Shown one piece after another: positions 35,728 to 47,189 of a stretch of DNA of 64,000 nucleotides (position 1 is the first letter of the stretch; each line of letters opens with the position of its first letter). The translations under genes and the position numbers were made by a program. Under the pieces are notes generated by a model that saw only the letters and a program-made list of their open reading frames with translations, had not been told where the DNA came from and made no database searches. The stretch is from Spironucleus salmonicida (taxonomy: Eukaryota; Fornicata; Diplomonadida; Hexamitidae): the NCBI GenBank assembly GCA_000497125.2, contig CM035316.1, positions 1,254,001-1,318,000 of the forward strand, given 5' to 3'.

Positions 35728-36567
35728 ATGAATGACGAGGTCACATTTCTATTGTTTACACCTTCTGCAGCCCCAAAATTGAACTCCATGCCGCGGTAGG
35801 TGTTCCAGAAGACTTACTAGCTGTCAAATCGTGAGTTCCGCCTCTTCCTCATCGAGTCTGACTACGTGGACCCCGACAACCAGAAAAATCGGCTCCTCAT
35901 CTCTGTCCAGCAGATATCCTTCCTAGCAGACATCATACTTGGTGTCCTTATTTTGAAAGTGGGGCGCCTACCATTCGAGCAGGCACAGAAGCTGGGGAAC
36001 GCACTGATAAAACGACAGTGCGGGACGAACGTTCTGGACTACCTGTTCGAGCAGGTTAACCTTTTTATTTCCGAAGATCTTGTATCATAGTTCGACAATA
36101 TTCTCATGTAGGCACGGCGCGAGCGTTAGATGGTCAAGATGCTCCAGAACGTCGCACGCGTGATCCGGAGCCTCGAGAGCATAATTTCGATTTTGCAGAA
36201 CATGGCCGAGAACCAGAAAATCCTCAACTTCGACATCATCGAGAACTATCTTGAGAACCACCAGAACCTCCGGCACGAGGCCCGTGAAGTAGAGAATTTG
36301 GTCAAAATCCAGCAAATCAACCGCCACCTGCACCTTTCCTCCTCACGCAATGAGATCATCAAGTACACCCTCATCTTCAACTTTGTAAGTACAGCCGTGA
36401 GCTTCTGCAGCGTTATTTTCAGCATATACGGCATGAACTACAACAGTTTCATGATGGGAAGTGTGGCCGGATTTTATTGCGTCGTCGTTTTTAGCTTCGT
36501 TCTGAGCGCGCTTTTGTTCTTCTGCTTCATGCGAAAGAGTAGGGAGGCTCGAAACGTGTATATGTGA
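35728..36567 (+). CDS. CorA/Mrs2-family divalent cation transporter-like (279 aa)
   Basis: A Mg2+ channel family member: a long coiled/helical cytoplasmic domain (residues 1-205) and two C-terminal membrane helices. The family signature Gly-Met-Asn is present in SIYGMNYNSF at residues 235-237, at the end of the first helix (IFNFVSTAVSFCSVIFSIYG). The second helix is FYCVVVFSFVLSALLFFC, followed by a basic tail. The protein is shorter than yeast Mrs2 (about 470) and CorA (316), with the N-terminal domain reduced. GC-rich codons contrast with the AT-rich upstream spacer. It probably acts in the plasma membrane or an endomembrane; mitochondria are reduced in this group. Confidence 0.8.
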
Positions 36568-36883
36568 GTTGGTTTGTGCCAATTTACTGGAGTGATTAAC
36601 TGCTTAACCAGTTGTGCCACTAATTTTTTGTTAAATTACAAATTCGTGACGAGATCGTTTCAAAAACATATATAATTGATTGGTAAGAACAATAAGATTT
36701 TAGTGAGAAATGCGTAGTTTATAGTAAAAAGTAAGAGCTTTATCAGTTGGATGCTGTTTTAATAGCGTATTTAGATAAAAGTAATGTTATAGAATATACG
36801 TGCTGCTGAATAGAACCTTATTTTTATGTGATAATAAAAATAAACTTTAAAAGGGTAAATATAATAAGATCATATAAAAAGAA
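36568..36883. other. AT-rich convergent spacer
   Basis: About 315 bases between two gene 3' ends (CorA-like and PP2C). No coding frame, repeat or RNA gene recognised. It holds the termination and polyadenylation signals of both genes, which I could not identify. Confidence 0.5.
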
Positions 36884-38092
36884 TCAGTTTTGGTCGACAA
36901 GACCAATGAGTACTGTAATATTATCAGTTGAACCCAACAAATATGCCATTCTAGTCATTGTAGCTGCACAGCGGTCTTCTCTGGTCATATTTTAGGTAGG
37001 CTCAGTACAAACTTTGAAGTTTACAAATGTCATACCAGCCGCAGCAAGTAAACATTGATCAGCTTCTTCAACGTTGCCTTCCATATAATATCTGGCAACT
37101 TTTTAGAATAATTTCATCTGATCATCTAATGGATATTCTTCTTCAGGTTAAATTAAACCAAAACAACCGCGAACGATACTATCTACTTATTCGTTGTTTA
37201 AAACATCAAATAAGCCGTCACATGCTAATAATATATATTCTAAGTCATCAACTTCGAAAACATGTACATCAGGTTCCGCAATAACACCAAATTATTTATA
37301 TTCGTCATCTCCAATAGCTCTAGATACAGCAAGCATACCATTTACTCTTGGCACACCGAACATTGTGGTAACAAAACTACCCGCAGCTTCAACTCGAGCT
37401 CTTTCACCTATTTCATTAGGTTTATGGTCATGAGTACCTTCAATATATTTCTATCTAGTACCGATGACACATCTAGCATCGCCTGCATTAGCAGTATACA
37501 AAACATTACTTTCTGCATCAAATACTGCAGCAACAGCAGTACATCCGCTTTATCTACAAGTCTGAAGGAAAGCTCTATCCATTTATAAAAAGCATGTTCG
37601 TAAAGCACTATCAATAGCAGCTGGGAACATTTCATTTTATTATAACATCTGAGTATAGTTTTCTCCACAGAAAATAGCAGCCTAATCTCCTGCATGACCG
37701 TCAAACACACCAGCAATATTAAATCTTCTACCATCAAGTTCAACAAGTGTAACAGCATGAGCATCCTCATTAGTAGCTCTTCTACCTTAAATAGTACAAT
37801 GGCCAAAGCTAATGAAAACTTCAGGTCTAGGTGCTGAGATACCAGCACGTGCACGCAATTGGCGCATCTACAGTTCAGCTGCTCTTGCGCGTTACTATAA
37901 AGCAAGTGGGCGTTAAAGAGATTCGGATGCAGATTTTGCTAGCTCAATATGTTTATCAGCATCTACAACTGTTTAGTTAGCTTCTGACAATAACTAATCA
38001 CATTACATAATCAACTCATCTAATTAAGGAGATATCGATAAAATCTATGATTAATCATAAAAAATAGGAGCTACAGTAGATGGGATTGACAT
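36884..38092 (-). CDS. PP2C-type (PPM) protein serine/threonine phosphatase (402 aa)
   Basis: A Mg2+/Mn2+-dependent phosphatase. Motifs occur in family order: RRATNEDAHAVTL, GVFDGHAGDQAA near residue 130, AVFDAESNVLYTANAGDARC near 205, DHKPNEIGERARVEAAGS, LAVSRAIGDDEYKQ near 265, EYILLACDGLFDVL, and STDNITVLIGL at the end. The metal-binding Asp residues of DGH, DG and DN are all present. The N-terminal 110 residues are helical, Gln/Glu-rich and extra to the minimal domain. The catalytic domain is AT-moderate with a uniform codon bias. It is followed by a 391-base AT-rich spacer upstream. Confidence 0.95.
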
Positions 38093-38483
38093 TTTAGCTT
38101 TATTTGGAGTGGACGAAATGTTATGTTTATTTAAATATTATACCATATGAGGATATTTAATTTTCATTTATATACAACGTATTTACTATCAGTTTTTCGA
38201 ATAAAAATAATACCTTATAAATAGAAATACTATATACAACACTATTAATTATTTCCTATTATATACTTTTTGTAAACTTGTTCGCATTTATTATTGATAA
38301 TTTCTGACTTTGCTAATGCTGCCTGTTTTCCGGATAACTAGAAACACTTAACCCCGATTTCTATTATTCTGTAATACTACCATAAAAATAAAATTAACTG
38401 CTTCATTTAACGCAAACCTTGCTAATATCATTTTTCTCTCAGACTGACTTCCTACTAATGTTACTAACTTATCTTTGAATTTA

Positions 38484-38900
38484 ATGGACCCACTTGACTG
38501 TGAAATCGACAACTTGAACCATGCTACCTTGAAACTTAACTCATATGAGCCCCTGAACACGCTCTACTCATTCATAGACACTGAAGACATTCCAGGATTC
38601 CTAGCCCACCTTTCTGCAATCGACATCGACATTCTACGCGATCTAGCCTTCACACCGCTCATGTACGCGATTTAGGAGCAAAAGACCAAGATGATCGACT
38701 TTCTGCTATCGCTATCTGAAAATAGCCAAACTGAGCGCCAAACGCTTATTTCGACCCGCAAATCGGTCGATTTCGCGCTCCTGGACCTTGCAGGCACCCA
38801 GAATGACCAGAAAGTGCTTTAGAACCTCATTTTAAAAATCGAAAATTCCAATTCAAATTCGATTTTCCACTCCCTCTAATACACTTCCTCCAAATCGTGA
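38484..38900 (+). CDS. Small ankyrin-like protein (138 aa)
   Basis: Acidic, soluble, with one segment matching the ankyrin helix-loop-helix pattern (LRDLAFTPLMYAIQEQKTKM followed by IDFLLSLS), and perhaps a second decayed repeat. An upstream in-frame TGA shortly before ATG 38484 fixes the start. GC-rich codons. Its stop is 10 bases from the stop of the opposite HEAT-like gene. Short ankyrin proteins are abundant in diplomonads and usually unstudied. Confidence 0.6.
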
Positions 38901-38910
38901 AAATTTTCGC

Positions 38911-40947
38911 TCACTTCGTGGCCTTCACGACGACCTCATTGGCCCTCACGTCGAGCTCCTTTTTGGGTGGCAGAATGACGCCCAGCCCTACCGTTCCGGC
39001 CGCGAGGAGCTGCTTGAACTCGGGCTGAATCTGCCCGTCCAGGAAGATTTCGGTCAGATTTTGAAGCTCAAAATCGCCCAAAACGGCGCGAATCAGCGCC
39101 GAATTCTGCGCGTTTTCGCGCATAAACGCAGCCGTTTCGTGCGGTGAGTCGTCGAATTCGACGTCCGTTTTCCTCAGCTTTTCGGCACCGCAAGGGCCGC
39201 AAAATGGGCCAGAAATCGCCTGAAAATAGGCGTCGTGGATCGAAAAAATCTCATCGAACCAGTCGTTCTCGGCCAACTCGCGGACCTGAGATAGTTTCTC
39301 GGATAGTTTTTCTACGGGAAAATTCTACAGTTTTAGAGCGTATATTAATCTAGATATGCCATTTAATGCCAAAATATCGTTTTCGCTGTAGAAATCGATT
39401 TCCGTAAGAAGTTCTTCTTGCAAATCTGAGTTTATGAGGCTTACACAAGTCCTGCAGCTATCTGCAATGTCAGCGCAAACGGCGTCAAATGCGTTAATTG
39501 CGACCGTTGCGAGGCCGGATTTGGAGTTCAGCGCTAAAAATCTGGCCAAATTCGGAGAAAACGTACCACGTTCTCTGAAGAGATGAATTGTGAGGTCTTG
39601 GACGTCATCGAGGCTGATTTTGCCTACGAGCTGCTCGAACGTGTCGAATGCTGCTTTTCTGGGCATTTGTGAGAGCTGCCCGCCAGTTTCGTTGAAAGCG
39701 CAGGAAAGAAGAGCTTTTTTGACGATTTCGTACTGATTTTACGCTAAATCGTGGTGTTTCATGTAGTCCTCGATCATGCGCACTGCGCACTCCCTGGCAT
39801 CCGGCGAATCGCTCTTCATTCGCTGAACAGTAAAGTGAACCACCTATTCGCAATCTCTCACAGTTTTAACGCCGCAAAGCGCTCTTTTGGCCAGTACAGA
39901 AATCGGCTTCGCGGAGTGGAAAGTCAAAATGTACAAATCGAGGTACAAATCGTCCAAATTCGCTCTGAAGTACTTTTGCATGTAAATTGACGCCGTGATT
40001 CCAGCGTCGATTTGGAGCGGTGACGCGTGCTCTAGCAAGGGTTTAATGAACGAATTTGCCGGCTAGATCGCTAGAATCAGTGCGTTCTGATAGATTCCAG
40101 ACTGCGCGGCCACCGACATCTCCGCCGGCAAGGACATGTATAGGCGCAGAATCTGCTAAATCGTTTCAATTTGAGGTGTTTGGCTCTTCCTTTTGACGTA
40201 AAAATCGTGCGTTTGCGTGTGTACTTGAACGGCAACAGAAATTGCCTGCAAAATTCCGTGAGTCTGCGCGCTGAAGGCGCTTGAAATTTCGATTTTTGAG
40301 ATCAATGTTTGAAGTGAAAAATCGAATTCAAATTGGGATAAAAGTATGCCAAACGCCTCAGATGCAGCTTTTCTGGTTTTCTGGTCGTCTGAGGAGAGCA
40401 TTTAGAAGACGTTCTCGTAGCAGGTTGAAAAGTCATGTTTTTAGGCGTAAAACGTACGGCAGAGGGCCCTGCATGTGTACCAGTGCACGTAGTCGTTATC
40501 TGTTTTAACCGGTGAGTTAAATTTTAGGTTATTTAGTAAGTAGCTCAAAGCGTCGTCTCTAAAGGACTTTTCTAGGACGTAGCCGCAAAAAACTGCCATT
40601 CCTTCGTTGGTAGTGAACTTCTCATTAGTAAATACAATTTCTTAAACATCCTAGAAGCTCAGACAGAGAGCTGCTGCGTCGCGAACTTCGCGTTTCTCAT
40701 TTTAAATATCAATAAACGCTAGCAATTTAATAGTTTCAGATTAAAAATTTTTGAGAACTGAGTATGCAGTGAGTTTTCGCATCCAGTGAGGCTGCTAAGC
40801 TACTTTACAGGCATAATCTATGCTTTATTGCGTTGGTGTTGTGCGGAGCAAATCAAATAATTCTAACGTTAAGTGGTTTAATTCTGGGATAAGGTGCACA
40901 GTTTCCTATGGTAAAAGAATATCAAGACGTTCATAAATAGTCGGCAT
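38911..40947 (-). CDS. HEAT-repeat-like helical protein (678 aa)
   Basis: One frame of 679 codons made of paired amphipathic helices, e.g. KTRKAASEAFGILLSQFEF and RKAAFDTFEQLVGKISLDD, typical of HEAT/armadillo scaffolds. Candidate roles (axoneme assembly factor, transport adaptor, proteasome adaptor) cannot be separated by eye. The 5' 500 bases (from 40947) are AT-rich and the remainder GC-rich, a clear change inside the gene. The end has a low-complexity patch, PPKKELDVRANEVVVKATK. The start ATG (MPTIYERLDILL) is preceded by AT-rich spacer; no signal or membrane segment. Confidence 0.75.
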
Positions 40948-41002
40948 TCAAAGAAGTGGGTGATAAAATATATAGTAAATTATATTATAATATAATTAAT
41001 CT

Positions 41003-41515
41003 TCAAATTTGATGAATATGTTAAAGCATTGATTTTCGATTAAAAGAATTTATTTTTGTAACTAGGATTGTAAACTGAAAGTTTTACTTCTGTATGTCAG
41101 TCTCGTATCTATTAAAATATTACTTGCAGCTATAGCATATAATATTAGCAAAAATCATATTCTGTGAGTTCTGTAAAGCTTAATAATTTGAATACACTAA
41201 ACCAGCCGCAACAATAAATTAATATATTAAAATAATAAATCCAAAAACAACTGTAAAGTTGTCCTGAATAACTGTTCTGCTAATAAATTTATTTAATTTT
41301 TATTAATAAGTATATTTTTTAGTAATGTATTAAGAACAATAATATAAATAATATATACAGGAATAATAATAGGTGAAAATGCTTCCTATATTATTATAAG
41401 CTAAAGTTAAATATAAGTCCAAAAGCCCAAAACTGCGAGGTGCATCATTACTTTAAAATAATAACTCTGTCCTTAATTATAACAAAAGTTATGATATTAG
41501 TACTATTAAATTATA
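41003..41515 (-). pseudogene. Membrane-protein-like frame without an ATG
   Basis: An open frame between TGA codons reads like a protein with at least one strong membrane helix (NFTVVFGFIILIYQFIVAAG) and a hydrophobic first half (RSFGLLDLYLTLAYNNIGSI). The only in-frame ATGs are late, in the C-terminal third, so a functional start was not found. It may be a 5'-decayed gene, a gene with a small upstream exon or a chance frame. Tetraspan-type topology is possible but unproven. Confidence 0.35.
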
Positions 41516-41561
41516 TCAGAATAAAACTATAATCAATAAATACATGTAAATTTAATAGATA

Positions 41562-42125
41562 ATGAACAGTGTAGACAATAATTTAAGTAATAATTAGCAT
41601 TAGTAATAAAAATTTAGAGATAAAATTAAATTTAAAATTTTTGTATTAGATTAGCCTAGAATGAATAGCTCTGATTTAGAACTAATTGAAATATTATATT
41701 AAGAAATCACTCATTAGTCACAATACTTATGTTCGATTGACTCTCTTACACGTCAAAAAATGATTCAATTATCTATCAGAAATTTTAAGAATCTAAAGTC
41801 TCATATGCATGCATTGTTGCTTCCATATTAAGACTAAAATATTTTCAAGCATAAAGGCCTTCTTTAATTTGATATTTATAATAAATCAATAGACTATAAT
41901 TTGAACACTGAAATGTATTAAAAAATGAATATTTGTTTAGAGAAAATAAAGCTTAGTATTGAAAGTATTTTTTCAGATAATGGGTACTTTTTTAGATATA
42001 TATTATTTTTAAAATATTAAATAAACTTCCCAAATAAATTTATATTATACTTAAGAGAAGAATAATGGGTTGATAGTTGCATTAAGTACTTTAACACTGC
42101 TTTAAGATACTTATTTTTTGTCTGA
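41562..42125 (+). CDS. Hypothetical protein; frame stays open beyond its TGA (187 aa)
   Basis: Not recognised. It has a Gln/Asn-rich N-terminus (HQQQKFRDKIKFKIF), then a helical region (SSDLELIEILYQEITHQSQY) and Phe/Tyr-rich segments. After the TGA at 42123 the same frame runs on for 96 more codons to 42414 with a membrane-like stretch (FKLFLIVCSQIIWIVV). That would make a 284-residue product if the TGA were an interruption. Chance continuation is possible in AT-rich DNA. Confidence 0.45.
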
Positions 42126-42416
42126 AGTACAGTAGCTAAAATATATGGTACTAGTTACCTTAGTAGTTCAAATCTTAGTAGAAATTATTATACAGAATTC
42201 TGTTATGCAAAATTATGGTATAATGATAATTCGTCTATTAATGAGTTCAAACTATTTTTGATAGTATGTTCCTAAATTATTTGGATTGTCGTAAATAAAC
42301 TATCTATATTTATAAAAGATTAGTAAAGGTTATTCTTTGTTTTATAATGGTTACAGTAAACTATATTATGCAATATAGATAAATTAATAGGATTATGCGT
42401 TATGTTGATTTTTTGA

Positions 42417-42832
42417 ATACTAATTTCTAATTTATTAACGTAATAGACACTACAAATTTATCATTAACATAAAATATGAAAATTATCATCTATGAATAGT
42501 ATTAAATATTTCATCTTATTTTAATTATTATGAATTAACTATTATTTCAATGAATAATTAACATGTAACTATACATATATAACAATAAATTTTATTAACT
42601 TGTTTAAACTAATGTTTGATTTATAAATTAAAATTTTAAGTCATCTTATACAGTTAAAAATTACACAATGTTATATCTATAGTTTTATTATTGTAAATTA
42701 ATTATTAAACTTAATTGTTAATTGAATGTAAATTAGTGAAATATGTGAATATTTATAGCTTTTTAAAATATGAATGTTATGCTTATTAATTGCTATTTCC
42801 AATGAATTATATTATAAAATCAACACTAATAA
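42417..42832. other. Very AT-rich spacer
   Basis: About 415 bases of A/T-dominated sequence between a plus-strand frame and the end of the acid phosphatase gene. No coding frame, RNA gene or repeat recognised. Confidence 0.5.
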
Positions 42833-43984
42833 TCATATGTTAGTGCTCTCGCATAAATCTATTCTGCTTTAACCAGATACAATATATTTTTAAAACAATT
42901 GCGTAAGCTCTGACATTGTACAATATGATTTTCCTACACATTCTAAAGTGTTGACTTATTTTCCTAAATATTTCACACTTATTTGATCTTATTTATTCAT
43001 TTCAATTTAAATAAAAGCTGCAAATTTAGGCTAATCACAATTCCAGTTACTATTAGTTAAAACTGTCATTAAAGGTGCTAGTGTAGTATCATGTGCAGTA
43101 ATAATACTCATTTTTTATGTATCCGTTGTTAATTTTTAGATAATATCCGAAAATATTGGACCAATATTTATTTAAACAATTTTTACCATATCATTTTTGT
43201 CTGCATTACAAAACCAGTGCTTCCAATATGCATTATTGGCTTTTTCAATTTATTTATAAACTGTATCAGTTACTACAGAAGGCAACTTATCTCCACGTCC
43301 AGTAATTGCACGTAGTGAATCCCACATCATATACCAATCCCAATTTGTGGTTTTAAGATATCCATTATATTAATTAAGCTCCACCTTAGTAGGGAAGTCA
43401 GACTCATACTTGACATAATTATTTTCCTTTAACTTAGTCTACCAAGTACAAGGCCATTATGGATGGTATCCATCGTTTAAATTTTCTACCATTTCTACAT
43501 CAAACTATTTGTTATTCGGAAAAAGTACAGAAAGTTATCCCAATAAAGAAGCTCGTGTTCGAGTAGTATTTGTGCTACGTAATTTTATCTCAGATGGATT
43601 GTAGTTAGATTATATAAATCCAGAATCTATATAATCCTTTTTAAGGATTAAACCTACTTCTTGATGCTACTAAAATCCTTTTTTAACCAATTCTCCAGGA
43701 GGACATGGTGTAGGCGTGGTAGTATTAAGTAAGATTAGCTATTTATCATATGATATCTTTTATGGCAAATCACATTACCATTCAGGAACCACTGATTAAG
43801 GAATTTTAAAAAAAGACGTTCTGGCCCCATGTCTGGCTATTACAATAACCTTTTTAAGATTAGATTTAGGTGTCATTGTAAATATGATAGCTAAAACAAT
43901 TGTGACAATAATACACACCGCGATTACTAAAAGTGCAACACTTATAATAACACCTCTTTTCTTTAAATTTTTAGAATGGTCCAT
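42833..43984 (-). CDS. Membrane-anchored histidine acid phosphatase (383 aa)
   Basis: A phosphomonoesterase using a phosphohistidine intermediate. The N-terminal Lys/Arg-rich tail is followed by a signal-anchor helix (GVIISVALLVIAVCIIVTIV, residues 11-30). The catalytic motif RHGART starts at residue 51 (family RHGxRxP; the Pro is replaced). The C-terminal His-Asp pair is in ITAHDTTLAP, about residue 300. Cys residues of the ectodomain could form disulfides. Type II topology places the catalytic domain in the secretory lumen, lysosome-like vesicles or outside the cell, which suits nutrient acquisition. The start is fixed by the tail MDHSKNLKKR before the helix. Confidence 0.85.
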
Positions 43985-44640
43985 ATTAGGACATTAATGC
44001 ATAATAACAATGTTTTGATCATTATCAGATAATGCTGGTATTATTGTCATTTTAAAAATTAAAACTAAAATAGTAAGCTCGTTTAACAATTTTATATTAA
44101 TATTATAGAATACACAATATGGTAATAACCATTAGACTATTATTTTAACTCAAAATTACTATTATTTGCACAGCTTAGATTGGGTTATAATTGACTTGAA
44201 TATTTAATAAAGTATTAGAATATATTCTGAAAATACAATGAAATTACTGATATTATTTAGAATAGGGTATATTATAACTATTTAAAAATTTAAAAATGAT
44301 AAATGATCAATTTTCTTCATTCCGGACAATGAAATAAAATAAGAGTAACTAATAGTGTTTAACTTAATAATATATTTGCACAACAAATATTTGAATCTAA
44401 GTTATTAAACAAAAATTTATTAATAATGATAAATATAAGTAGCATTTCTGAGCTCTTAGGTTTCACAAAAATTTAAATAATAATTACTTAAGCTTCATTC
44501 AGAACAACATGAAATATATATCTCCTAGAATGGTTTAAATAAACTTTATCTACTAACAAAATTCATTATTATAAGCGAAAGAACTTAGGTTATAATTAAT
44601 AAAATAAATCAATCACTAAATTCATTTGAAATATTTTACC
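43985..44640. other. AT-rich intergenic region
   Basis: About 655 bases between divergent genes (acid phosphatase and a membrane protein). Only short frames occur. It should contain two promoters; several TATAAT-like runs are present but none is distinctive. Confidence 0.5.
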
Positions 44641-45354
44641 ATGTCAATCGTTATTAAAATAGACTTACAAAACTTGTTTGTATATGTATCTTAGTCCTAA
44701 TATAATACATATATATCAGATATATGTTTTTAATATTTAAGAAACATAATTTATCGAAAAGTCCTTCCCTTATCCTAAAATAATTATTCATAATATTTTT
44801 TAAGATTAACAAGAATAAGATCTACTTCCTTTTAATTATCTTAACAGTTAAAAATTAAAGTGCCTTAATACTTAATAAGTCTAAATTTTTCAAGTTTAAT
44901 AGGAAATTTTACGCAATTTTACTTCTACTTAATAAAACTTCTAATTATATCAACAATTAGCCTCTTTCTTTATGTTTTAATAATATATGCTACTTCATCT
45001 CCAAATAAAGATTCTTCGATAAATTTAACCTCTTAGTTATGTCTTGAAGTAGAGTATTTTACTTTAATTTTGATTTTTCCAATATTGGTTATATCAACTG
45101 TATCTTATAATGGTTTCCGCAGTTTAGGTGTGTATTACTTAAATAAAATTTAATTACTGGCTCTTTATAATTCAATTTTTTATGGAAGTTTAGAGAAAAT
45201 ACCGATATAACTTGATACTTTAAATCTATTATGTTCATATACTAGAGAGTTCTTATTCATCAATATTGATTAATTAAATGTGCTATGCTTTCGTAAAGTA
45301 TTATTTGTTCCAGATATGGAGCACGTTTTTAAGATTCGGGAAAGCTCCATTTGA
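44641..45354 (+). CDS. Two-helix membrane protein of unknown function (237 aa)
   Basis: A soluble, basic N-terminal 85 residues (MSIVIKIDLQNLF) is followed by two strong membrane helices (LIISTISLFLYVLIIYATS and FTLILIFPILVISTVSYNGF). A C-terminal 90-residue region follows, possibly helical. Gln appears as TAA/TAG through the N-terminal part. No family recognised. The frame of 238 codons ends at TGA 45352, about 120 bases before IMP4. Confidence 0.55.
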
Positions 45355-45473
45355 TCTTACACTATAGATATATGAGATAATAGCATAGTATGGTAAAATA
45401 CAATTCCAAAAATGTTTAATACTAGTATTATATATTATTAATTTATCATCTCTTTCCTTTTATCTTTCCCTAA

Positions 45474-46313
45474 ATGAACCGTCGTAATTCTCGTCTCAGA
45501 ATGGAATTCAAGCAGAGAGCTCTTTAGTAGACTTCAAATAATGATGCTTACGAAGCACGCTAAGAACTGTAAAATGCATTGACTGGAGTTGCTGCTTTAC
45601 CTTCACATATGTAAAAAGATGCAGTTTCATTAAATACCAAGTCTAAATACGATGGTGTAGATTCCCCAACGTTAGAAGATGAGTATTCTCATGTTACAGT
45701 GCCTAAGATTTTGCTCACAACATCGCGAGAGCCATCTCCTCGTTTAAAATTATTTTCGAAAGAACTTAAAATAGTTTTCGCTAATACATAAAGAGTAAAT
45801 AGAGGCTAAACAACAATAAACTAACTAGTTAATTCAGCTCGTGCAGCAGATTTTTCTGATATTATTATTCTACATGAGACACGCGGTAGACCAGACGGTA
45901 TGGTCGTCTCACATTTACCGCACGGTCCAACAGTTTATTTCAACTTGAACCAAATTTAGCTTAGAAGTGAAGTTGGTGGCGACAATTAACCTGAAAAAGC
46001 GCCGCAATTAGTTTTTGAGGGTATGGAAAGCAAAATCGGAAAACGAATAACATAAGTTATGAAACATCTATTTGATCAAGCAAAACCAGAGAGCGAAAGA
46101 GCAGTTAGTTTTGTGAATCGAAGCGATTGTGTAGTATTTAGACAGCATGTGTTTGAACGGGTTGGAAAGGAAGTTTTACTGAAAGAAATAGGTCCTCGAT
46201 TCAATATGAATCCTTACAGAATACAAGTAGATGCGATTGATGCAAAAGCACCTGATGTTGAATGGCAGTTAAATACCTTCTCTAGTGCTAGTTTTAAACA
46301 ACAAATTCTGTGA
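45474..46313 (+). CDS. IMP4: U3 snoRNP protein IMP4 (279 aa)
   Basis: A Brix-domain protein of the small-subunit processome that guides U3 snoRNA pairing with pre-18S rRNA. The N-terminal Arg-rich tail (MNRRNSRLRMEFKQ) is followed by the Brix domain from residue 85: PKILLTTSREPSPRL, FANTQRVNRGQTTI, IILHETRGRPDGMVVSHLPH, GPTVYF, VMKHLFDQAKPESERAVSFV, VFRQHVFE and KEIGPRFNMNPYRIQ. Length is close to yeast Imp4 (290). IMP4 and NIP7 lie only 2.4 kb apart but are not co-transcribed in an obvious way. Confidence 0.95.
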
Positions 46314-46353
46314 AATTATTTTCAATTTTTATTTATTAAAATATAATATTATG

Positions 46354-46365
46354 TATTATAATAAT
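46354..46365 (+). promoter_or_regulatory. TATTATAATA-type element
   Basis: TATTATAATAAT lies about 17 bases upstream of ATG 46382. The same core occurs close to three other start codons in this window (see 49308, 55729, 56471), so it may be an initiator-like promoter element. In so AT-rich a sequence it could also be background. Confidence 0.35.
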
Positions 46366-46381
46366 ATTAATACCATTCCAC

Positions 46382-47035
46382 ATGAGCCTCTAATTCTTTG
46401 ATCAAATTAATCCAATCTTTCGTCCTGCATTAGAGCGCCCTCAAGGTTATGACAAGATATAGCAATAGGCTATCAAGACATTACAGGATGCAGATTTTTA
46501 ACGCAAGCTTGAAGAAACGTAGGCAGCTGCTAAACTGAAGTTGGATGCTTAATAAACAACACTTACAAGAAATTTAGAAGCCATAAATCGATATAAAGCT
46601 AAATCTATTTAAAACTCAACTTTTAATTCATCAACCGATCTGGATGATGACCAGACACTGATTTTGCTTTAAAATTTCGTTAAAGATCATCTGATAAAAT
46701 TCTTCTAATCAAATTTAGAAGCCCCAAAGGACGAAACAGCGGCAAAATTCTCTAAAATTCTTGCTTTCAATGAGGCCTTAAAGCATTATATCATTGATAT
46801 GAATTTGAAAGACAGAAAAAGCGGTGAAAGAGAAGGAATTGCCCAGTCAAAGCTAAGGCCTGAGAGACTTTTCAAACCTAGCGAATTTTATGGGAAAATT
46901 GTTAAATAGTTTGTTAAAGATGTTTTACAAGGATAGCAGAGTATGGGAAAAGGATTTCGGGCAGTAAAATTTGACGGGCAGGCCATAAACGCTAAAAATA
47001 TGAAGAATGCAGAAGAGGAGGCAATGTTCGGATGA
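46382..47035 (+). CDS. Soluble helical protein of unknown function (217 aa)
   Basis: Starts MSLQFFDQINPIFRPALERP, then a coiled-coil stretch with many TAA/TAG Gln codons (QQQAIKTLQDADFQRKLEET), and a C-terminal Lys/Arg-rich helical half ending EEEAMFG. No motif recognised; could be a cytoskeletal or RNA-binding adaptor. Start chosen as the only ATG before the first coiled coil; stop TGA at 47033. Confidence 0.6.
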
Positions 47036-47189
47036 TGGGTGATTTATTTAAGGTTATCGTTAAATTTTAGCAGGCTTTCGAAAAATAAAAACCAATATAA
47101 ATTCTACGTAATTAATAAACATCGATTCGAATAGATAGGTATTAAAATTACATTATATATTATTATATATTAGTAACTATATTAACAAA

